A stretch of 11,828 bases of DNA from an uncultured Ruminococcus sp. (GTDB taxonomy: Bacteria > Bacillota > Clostridia > Oscillospirales > Ruminococcaceae), in contig CACZQG010000042.1 of NCBI GenBank assembly GCA_902783235.1, positions 1 to 11,828 of the forward strand, given 5' to 3'. The notes beneath the pieces were generated by a model. That model was not told the DNA's origin and ran no database searches. It saw only the letters and a list, made by a program, of their open reading frames with translations. Position numbers and translations under genes: made by a program. Of this stretch, positions 6,228-11,828 are shown piece by piece (the first letter of the stretch is position 1; the number at the start of each line of letters is the position of its first letter).

Positions 6228-7912
6228 GATTTGGTTTAAAAGGCAAATTTATCGTAGGACTTGCAATTATTGTTACGCTTGTTACAGCCGCTGCTATCTC
6301 AATAGGTGCGTATACCTACTGGAACTCTATTACAGAGCAGTATAATACAACAGCTTATCAGACCGCAAAGGCTGCTGCAGGATACTTTACTGAAGAGGAG
6401 ATGCGGCAGTATTCTGATTTGGTCACAAGATTCAATCACGGAGAAGCTTCACAGGATGAGATCGACAAGATAACTCAGAGTGACAGATATAAGGAAATAT
6501 GGGATCTGATAAATAAGCTTCGTATCAGTATGGATGCAAATGATATTTATGTAAATGTTTTTGACATGGATATACTGAAAAACTTTGATGAAGGAAAATA
6601 TGAAGCCAAGGAGTGGAACCCGGTATACTACATCATGGACAGCTATTATGATGAAAAGCTGCAATTTCAGATGGGACAAAGCGGTGCTATAAAGAAGGAA
6701 TACCGTGAGGATACTCTGAAGGCTATGGAAAGCGGAAAGCATATGGACAGGATCATAGTTACCAACGGAGATTTCGGCTATAATCTTACAGCCTCTTATC
6801 CGGTGGTGTACAATGGTGAAACAGTTGCGGCAGTAGCTATAGAGATCCCTATGTCAACTCTGGAAACTGATATAAGGAAATTTATTAACCGTGTGCTTAT
6901 TGTATCCGGATTGGCAATGCTTATCCTTCTTATCATAGGAATTATCTATATAATCCGTTACCTTGTACGTCCAATTGAAATAGTGGTTTCAGAAGCGGAA
7001 AAATTTGTGGATAAAAATACCGAGATCTCTGAAAAGCTTTCAAAAATAAAGACCCGTGATGAGATACAGGTCCTGAGCAGAAGTATACTCCAGATGGAGA
7101 TAGATATAAACGAATATATCGAGAATATCAAGAATGTAACTGCCGAAAAGGAACGTATCGGTGCTGAGCTAAACGTTGCGACTCAGATACAGGCAGACAT
7201 GATGCCATCTATCTTCCCTGCATTTCCCGGAAGACCCGAATTTGATATTTATGCCTCAATGAAGCCAGCCAAGGAAGTAGGCGGCGACTTCTATGACTTT
7301 TTCCTTATTGACGATGATCATCTGGCAATGGTAATGGCAGATGTTTCGGGTAAAGGAGTACCGGCAGCACTGTTTATGGTAATTGCCAAGACCCTTATCA
7401 AAAACAGAGCACTTATGGGAGAATACAGTCCCTCGAAAATACTTTCAGCAGTAAACGACCAGCTTTGCGAAGGAAACAAATCAGAGCTGTTTGTTACGGT
7501 ATGGCTTGCTATCCTTGAAATATCAACAGGTAAGGGAAAAGCCGCCAATGCAGGTCACGAGCATCCGGTAATAAAGCGCAGGGATGGAGAATACCAGCTT
7601 GTGGAATACCGTCATTCACCAGCTGTTGCTACGATGGAAGGTATCAAATTCCGTGAGCATGATTTTGAGCTTGCTCCCGGTGACAGCTTGTTTGTGTATA
7701 CCGATGGTGTTCCGGAGGCTACCAACAAGGATAATGCTCTTTTTGGAACTGACAGGATGCTGAAAGCACTGAATGAAAATCAGGGTCTATCCAATGAAAA
7801 GCTGCTGGAGAGTATTAAAAAAGCGGTGGATGATTTTGTAGGAAAAGCTCCGCAGTTTGACGATCTTACCATGCTTGGATTTACATATTACGGTAAGGAG
7901 GGGAATAAATGA
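6209..7912 (+). CDS. Membrane-bound HAMP-SpoIIE (PP2C-type) phosphatase with extracytoplasmic sensor
   Basis: Numbering is from ATG 6209 (567 aa). Residues 14-37 are a signal anchor and TM1. About 38-228 form an extracytoplasmic sensor region of unclear fold, perhaps Cache-like. TM2 spans 229-252, followed by a HAMP linker starting RYLVRPIE and a charged coiled coil. From about 320 to the end is a SpoIIE/RsbU phosphatase. Metal-binding aspartates are in place: Asp360 (GGDFYDF), Asp378 (ADVSGKG), Asp499 (YTDGVPEA) and Asp551/552 (FDDLT). Such enzymes dephosphorylate a STAS protein. The start at 6209 is preceded by GGAGG with a 5-base spacer, much better than the upstream ATG at 6197; either start overlaps the GH3 gene. 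It overlaps the kinase gene by 4 bases. It should receive an outside signal and reset the STAS protein encoded at 2598. Confidence 0.94.
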   Translation: MDKNKIRFGLKGKFIVGLAIIVTLVTAAAISIGAYTYWNSITEQYNTTAYQTAKAAAGYFTEEEMRQYSDLVTRFNHGEASQDEIDKITQSDRYKEIWDLINKLRISMDANDIYVNVFDMDILKNFDEGKYEAKEWNPVYYIMDSYYDEKLQFQMGQSGAIKKEYREDTLKAMESGKHMDRIIVTNGDFGYNLTASYPVVYNGETVAAVAIEIPMSTLETDIRKFINRVLIVSGLAMLILLIIGIIYIIRYLVRPIEIVVSEAEKFVDKNTEISEKLSKIKTRDEIQVLSRSILQMEIDINEYIENIKNVTAEKERIGAELNVATQIQADMMPSIFPAFPGRPEFDIYASMKPAKEVGGDFYDFFLIDDDHLAMVMADVSGKGVPAALFMVIAKTLIKNRALMGEYSPSKILSAVNDQLCEGNKSELFVTVWLAILEISTGKGKAANAGHEHPVIKRRDGEYQLVEYRHSPAVATMEGIKFREHDFELAPGDSLFVYTDGVPEATNKDNALFGTDRMLKALNENQGLSNEKLLESIKKAVDDFVGKAPQFDDLTMLGFTYYGKEGNK

Positions 7913-8316
7913 GCGAGCTTCTTATAAAAGCCGATACAGCAAATCTTAGTGATGTTATTGGCTTTATTGACGGAATACTGGAAGAAAACGACTGCCATAT
8001 GAAGGCTCAGATGCAGATCGATATTGCAGTAGAGGAAATGTTTGTAAATGTTGCTAATTATGCGTACACACCTGATGAAGGAGATGTACTTATAACCTGT
8101 AATGTGGAAAACGGAAGTGCTGTTATTACTTTGACTGACAGCGGAACTCCATATGATCCTCTGAAAAAGCCGGATCCGGATATAACCCTGTCTGCGGAGG
8201 AAAGGCAGGTAGGCGGTCTTGGGATATTTATGGTGAAAAAAAGTATGGACAGTGTTGCTTATGAGTATAAGGACGGTAAAAACATATTCACCATGACTAA
8301 AAAGATCGGTATGTGA
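7909..8316 (+). CDS. RsbW/SpoIIAB-like serine kinase (GHKL ATPase)
   Basis: This 135-residue protein is a stand-alone histidine-kinase-like ATPase of the anti-sigma kinase type. All ATP-site boxes are intact: the N box AVEEMFVNVANYAY with Glu43 and Asn47 in E-x3-N spacing, the G1 box TDSGTPYDP with Asp77, and the G2 box VGGLGIFMVKK (101-111), followed by EYKDGKN. Known relatives phosphorylate a STAS antagonist on serine and bind a sigma factor. Here the STAS substrate is probably the first gene of the same operon. AAGGAGGGG sits just before the ATG, and the gene overlaps the phosphatase stop by 4 bases (ATGA). No sigma factor gene adjoins it, so what it holds in check is unknown. It closely resembles the C-terminal domain of the ABC ATPase at 8492, sharing YDP, VKK and YE/YK-DGG-type segments at matching places. 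Confidence 0.94.
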   Translation: MSELLIKADTANLSDVIGFIDGILEENDCHMKAQMQIDIAVEEMFVNVANYAYTPDEGDVLITCNVENGSAVITLTDSGTPYDPLKKPDPDITLSAEERQVGGLGIFMVKKSMDSVAYEYKDGKNIFTMTKKIGM

Positions 8317-8343
8317 TATTATTGAGATAACTGAATAAAAACA

Positions 8344-8390
8344 AAGGCAATACCTCACAGTATAAAAAATGCTGTGTTGGGTATTGCCTT
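8344..8390. terminator. Bidirectional terminator hairpin
   Basis: AAGGCAATACC (8344-8354) pairs exactly with GGTATTGCCTT (8380-8390). An inner stem of CACAG (8356-8360) with CTGTG (8372-8376) stacks on it. ATTTGTT follows on the plus strand and TGTTTTT on the minus strand, so it can end both the RsbW operon and the facing ABC operon. Confidence 0.82.
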
Positions 8391-8413
8391 ATTTGTTGCA
8401 GGAAAACATAAAG

Positions 8414-8442
8414 ACCGGCCCCACGGAATGGGACCGGTTTTT
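8414..8442. terminator. Second intrinsic terminator between the convergent operons
   Basis: ACCGG (8414-8418) and CCCA (8420-8423) pair with TGGG (8429-8432) and CCGGT (8434-8438), with one C-A mismatch and a CGGAA loop. The plus strand continues with a T-run ending at 8442. The minus-strand tail is TCTTTATGTTTT, so it may also act leftwards. Confidence 0.82.
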
Positions 8443-8491
8443 AATGTATTGATTTTACGTCATTTATTCAGAGCTTTGCTCCTCATGGTGA

Positions 8492-9583
8492 TCAATCACG
8501 CTTTACATCGCATTTGAATGTATTTGTACCGCCTTCATACTTAAAGCTTATATCATGGCAGCATTTTTTTACAATTGCAGAAGACAGCTCATCACCATCG
8601 GAAACAGGATCATAGCGTTTTCCACCGTATGTGGCTTCCAGTGTTACACTGCCATCCGTATCGGATATCTCTGTCATGACATTTATGGGAAATACATCAT
8701 CTTGTGCGGAAATTCCAAGCTTTACAGCCTCTTCAAAAATCAGCATAAGATTGTTTACTGTCTTGTCATGAAGCATATTGTCCCTGCCGAATATCTCCAG
8801 CTTTGATGAGTAGCTGATAAAGTCAAAATCAGTGCTGTCAATAATAAGAGGAAGCTGCTTCAGGCGCTTGATGAATATTCTTGTACGTTCCTTCTTGGGA
8901 GAACCGAATATCTCTTCCGGAGTACCTTCTTCATAGATACCGCCTTCATCCATGTAAAATACTCTGGTGGAAACGTCACGGGCAAATTTCATCTCATGGG
9001 TAACTATCATCATAGTCATGCCTTCCTTTGCAAGGGAACGTATGACCTGGAGTACTTCTCCTACCATAGTAGGGTCAAGAGCGGAGGTGGGCTCGTCAAA
9101 CAGCAGTACATCAGGCTTCATTGCAATGGCTCGTGCAATAGCCACACGCTGTTTCTGACCGCCGGACAGCTCATCGGGATAGTTATCGGCTTTTTCTGCA
9201 AGTCCGACACGCTTGAGAAGCTCTAAACCCGTTTCATATGCCTCCTGTTTTGATTTTTTAAGCAGCTTCATAGGTCCCACCATAATGTTCTCTATTATGG
9301 TAAGATTGGAAAACAGATTGAATGACTGGAAAACCATTCCCATTTTCTGACGGATCTTTTCCATTTTGCATTTTGGATTGGTTATTTCCTCTCCTTCAAA
9401 GATGACCTTTCCCGATGTAGGCGCTTCAAGCTGGTTGAGACAGCGCAGAAGCGTGGATTTACCGGTTCCGGAAGGGCCTATTATGGAAATTATATCTCCC
9501 TTGTTTATCTCAGTGCATACATCCTTCAAGGGAGTGACATTGGGATACTCCTTGCGGAGATGCTGGATCTGTATCATACTCAT
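8492..9583 (-). CDS. Polar amino acid ABC transporter ATPase fused to a degenerate RsbW-like domain
   Basis: Residues 1 to about 242 are a complete GlnQ/ArtP-like ATPase: Walker A GPSGTGKS (36-43), Q-loop Gln86, signature LSGGQKQR (139-146), Walker B VLLFDEP (159-165) and H-loop His196. It powers uptake through the permease encoded just upstream, with a 4-base gene overlap. Family members normally stop near residue 245. Here about 120 further residues (245-363) align with RsbW-type kinases: FEEAVKLGI at the N box, GGKRYDP (320-326) at the G1 box, then AIVKK and [10 protein letters not shown]. The N-box Asn is lost (Lys288/Leu289), the ATP-binding Asp is Tyr319, and the G2 glycines are gone, so this tail should not bind ATP. 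It most likely serves as a protein-binding module. The stop lies about 50 bases from the terminator pair shared with the RsbW operon. Confidence 0.92.
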   Translation of the reverse strand: MSMIQIQHLRKEYPNVTPLKDVCTEINKGDIISIIGPSGTGKSTLLRCLNQLEAPTSGKVIFEGEEITNPKCKMEKIRQKMGMVFQSFNLFSNLTIIENIMVGPMKLLKKSKQEAYETGLELLKRVGLAEKADNYPDELSGGQKQRVAIARAIAMKPDVLLFDEPTSALDPTMVGEVLQVIRSLAKEGMTMMIVTHEMKFARDVSTRVFYMDEGGIYEEGTPEEIFGSPKKERTRIFIKRLKQLPLIIDSTDFDFISYSSKLEIFGRDNMLHDKTVNNLMLIFEEAVKLGISAQDDVFPINVMTEISDTDGSVTLEATYGGKRYDPVSDGDELSSAIVKKCCHDISFKYEGGTNTFKCDVKRD

Positions 9584-11828
9584 TTTTTAGCTGCCCCCTT
9601 TTTTCTTCTTTTTTTAGAGCGTGGATCGATCTGCTTCAATACTATATTGAGAATAAGTGTTATGATCCAGGCGATAATAAAGTAGATCACTGCTGTAGCG
9701 ATAAGAGGAAAGAAGGCTTCATATGTACGGCTTCTGATAATATCGGACATCTTTGTAAGATCCTGTATCGCAATATAACCTACTATGGAAGTATTTTTCA
9801 GAAGTGATATGACCTCTCCTCTGTATACCGGAAGCTGTCGGATAGCTGCCTGTGGGAATATGAAACGGAAGAATGACTGATTTTCCGAGAAGCCCAGTGC
9901 AAGAGCTGCTTCACGCTGACCGGTGTCGATACTTTCGATGCCGGAGCGAAGTATTTCCGATACATATGCCGCAAAGTTGAGAGAAAAACCTATAACTGCG
10001 ACCCATATTGCAGAAATACCTGTATTTGCGAATACTACATAATACAGTATCATCAGAAGCACTACTATAGGAGTACCCTGTAAAAGCCGTACATACAGAT
10101 TTGCGATCTTGCCTGCCAGCAGACTGTCCAGTCTTCTGAACATACATATGAGGAAGGCTAATATAGAACCAAATATTACTGTCAGCAATGTGATGAGACA
10201 GGTGGTGCCGATACCTTGAAGCACCAGCTTGTATCTGTCCTCACGGATAAAGTTCTTTTCAAAGCTGTCCTTTATCGTAGACAGCCATGAGCTGTCAGCA
10301 TCGGAAATGGATGCGTTGGCGGTCAGATCGGATGATCTTACTGCCAGCATGACACCGCCGTTATATAGAACATCGGAAAAGTCCATACTTTTTTTACGCT
10401 CTTCGGTAACGGAAAGACTTCCGGCAAGGATATCATATTTTCCTGATGTAACACCTGCAATGCAGGCAGCAACGTTGCCGTACTCATATTTTACGGTGTA
10501 TCCGTACTTCTGAGCAAATAAAGTTATGAGATCTACAGACAAGCCTTTAAGCTCATTGTCGGAAACATATGCAAATGGCAGATTATCGGGATTGATTGCT
10601 ACAACTATCTCTCCGTTTTCACCTGTCAGTCCCGAATCATCTATTTTTTGGATATCCTCGTCATTGGCAAACCATTTTTCGTTCAGCTTATCCAGCTCAC
10701 CGCTGCTTTTCAGCTCGGCTAATAACTCATTGAATTGTGTTCTCAGCTTGTTTGAACGTTCGGTATTCTTATGGAAGCCAAAGCTGTAATTATCCTCCAT
10801 AAGTGGCTTTTTCAGATAGCTTATATTTTCCTGCTGCATACTTGCCATTTTTATATTCGGCTCGTCTGCCAAAAATCCATCTATCTTATCATTGGCAAGT
10901 GCAGTTATCAGATCACTGATAGCATCAAAATACAGATATTCGCTGTCAGGGAATTTTTCAAAGGTCATTGATTCAAAGCTGGAGCCTGTCTGAATACCGA
11001 TACGCTTGCCTATATAATCGGTATAATCAGGTTCATTGGGTGCTTCGTTTTTACTGAGATCTTCGGCTCTTACTGCGCAGACAATGCCTCCTTCGCTAAC
11101 CGGGTCGGAGAACATTACTTCCTCTTCACGTTCCGGTGTGACGTTCATGGAAGTAGTGAATTCGTATTTTCCCGAAGCAAGGGCGGGTATTCTTGCATTG
11201 AAATCCACATCTCCTATCTCCAGCGCATAACCGTATTCACGGCAGAAGTGCGCTATAACATCTATATCATAGCCCACGTTCTTGCCATCCTTTATGTATG
11301 AAAAGGGCTCATCTGTGGTGGTAGTTATAACATGGATAGTTCCGTTTGTGTCTTTAAGGTCGGACAGATCAACGACTTTTTTGCTGTCATCACTTCCAAA
11401 CCATATGGAATCCAATTCGGCAATAGTGCCGTTTGCATTTCCTTTGGCGAGAAATTCATTGAACTGATCGCATAGCTGTTTTTCTTTTTCATCGTCTTTT
11501 CTGAAAGCAAATGAGTATTTATTATGGACCAGTCTTTCTTTTATATAGTCAATTTCCGGCTGCTTTGCGTGTATATTTTTCAAAGCCGCCTCATCTCCCA
11601 GAAAAGCATCAATGGAGCCATTGAGCAATGCAGTATTCAGATTGGGATATCCGTCAAAGTATAAGTATTCGCTGTCAGGAAAGTGGGTAAAGCTTTCCTT
11701 TTCCATGTTTGTACCGGTGAGAATACCGATCTTTTTACCATTGTAGTCGCTGACCTTTACCGGGCTTGAAGCGGATGATAAGTCGCTCTTTATATCCTCT
11801 TTTCTTACTGCGATAACAGCACCGCCGG
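9580..11828 (-). CDS. Amino acid ABC transporter with tandem solute-binding domains fused to permease (partial)
   Basis: The frame is open to the right edge, so the N-terminus and any signal peptide are missing. The first in-frame ATG (11706) is internal, since [16 protein letters not shown] domain sequence precedes it. From the visible N-terminus: the second half of one SBP_bac_3 solute-binding domain (to about 11385), a complete second one (about 11343-10659), a third that contains only the first half (about 10614-10315), then a HisM/GlnP-type permease (10233-9583). The permease has several membrane helices and the EAA loop [11 protein letters not shown]. The tail is very basic ([13 protein letters not shown]). 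Lactococcus GlnP carries two solute-binding domains on its permease in the same way. The substrate is probably a polar amino acid. The gene overlaps the ATPase gene by 4 bases. Domains 1 and 2 share [10 protein letters not shown], 243 codons apart. Confidence 0.93.
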   Translation of the reverse strand, partial: GGAVIAVRKEDIKSDLSSASSPVKVSDYNGKKIGILTGTNMEKESFTHFPDSEYLYFDGYPNLNTALLNGSIDAFLGDEAALKNIHAKQPEIDYIKERLVHNKYSFAFRKDDEKEKQLCDQFNEFLAKGNANGTIAELDSIWFGSDDSKKVVDLSDLKDTNGTIHVITTTTDEPFSYIKDGKNVGYDIDVIAHFCREYGYALEIGDVDFNARIPALASGKYEFTTSMNVTPEREEEVMFSDPVSEGGIVCAVRAEDLSKNEAPNEPDYTDYIGKRIGIQTGSSFESMTFEKFPDSEYLYFDAISDLITALANDKIDGFLADEPNIKMASMQQENISYLKKPLMEDNYSFGFHKNTERSNKLRTQFNELLAELKSSGELDKLNEKWFANDEDIQKIDDSGLTGENGEIVVAINPDNLPFAYVSDNELKGLSVDLITLFAQKYGYTVKYEYGNVAACIAGVTSGKYDILAGSLSVTEERKKSMDFSDVLYNGGVMLAVRSSDLTANASISDADSSWLSTIKDSFEKNFIREDRYKLVLQGIGTTCLITLLTVIFGSILAFLICMFRRLDSLLAGKIANLYVRLLQGTPIVVLLMILYYVVFANTGISAIWVAVIGFSLNFAAYVSEILRSGIESIDTGQREAALALGFSENQSFFRFIFPQAAIRQLPVYRGEVISLLKNTSIVGYIAIQDLTKMSDIIRSRTYEAFFPLIATAVIYFIIAWIITLILNIVLKQIDPRSKKRRKKGAAKK

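Noticed and set aside
7909..8316. A sigma factor or anti-sigma target encoded next to the kinase.
   Set aside because: After the kinase come only terminators and then the ABC operon on the other strand. No sigma-70 region is seen in any frame.
9580..11706. Treating ATG 11706 as the true start of the fused transporter.
   Set aside because: The same frame continues without a stop to the window edge and encodes solute-binding-domain sequence, so the ATG is internal and the gene is cut by the window.

Overview
The window looks like chromosome of a low-GC Firmicute, most likely a gut or rumen clostridium of the Ruminococcus/Oscillospirales type. This is inferred from moderately AT-rich DNA, consensus sigma-A-type promoters, GGAGG ribosome binding sites, SpoIIE/RsbW/STAS signalling proteins and a GlnP-style fused amino acid transporter. 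The genus is not proven.

Bases 1-2361 are read leftwards. A consensus promoter, with an OhrR-type operator lying over its -10 box, drives a peroxide-response operon: an OhrR/MarR repressor carrying the sensing cysteine, a glutathione-peroxidase-family enzyme, and a radical SAM protein with extra C-terminal cysteines. At the left edge the operon runs into a perfect 17-bp inverted repeat, and possibly into the start of another leftward gene that may be a transposase.

Bases 2472-8442 are read rightwards from a strong extended -10 promoter. They hold a tight five-gene operon: a STAS anti-anti-sigma-like protein; a MATE exporter with a C-terminal RsbW-like (GHKL ATPase) domain; a bacterial GH3-family acyl-acid amido synthetase; a membrane-anchored HAMP-SpoIIE phosphatase with an extracytoplasmic sensor region; and an intact RsbW-like kinase. 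The operon closes with two terminator hairpins. This is a complete partner-switching set (kinase, STAS antagonist, phosphatase) with no sigma factor. It is co-transcribed with an exporter and a small-molecule ligase.

Bases 8492-11828 are read leftwards and converge on that operon. They hold an amino acid ABC importer. One polypeptide, whose N-terminus lies beyond the right edge, carries tandem solute-binding domains fused to a permease domain. The partner ATPase carries at its C-terminus a second, ATP-binding-dead RsbW-like domain.

The most interesting feature is that two different transporters, an exporter and an importer on facing operons, each end in a degenerate RsbW-like domain, right beside an intact RsbW/STAS/SpoIIE switch. 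The inference is that the STAS protein, in a phosphorylation-dependent manner, docks on these transporter tails. The switch would then set transport of amino acids or amino-acid conjugates directly instead of setting transcription.
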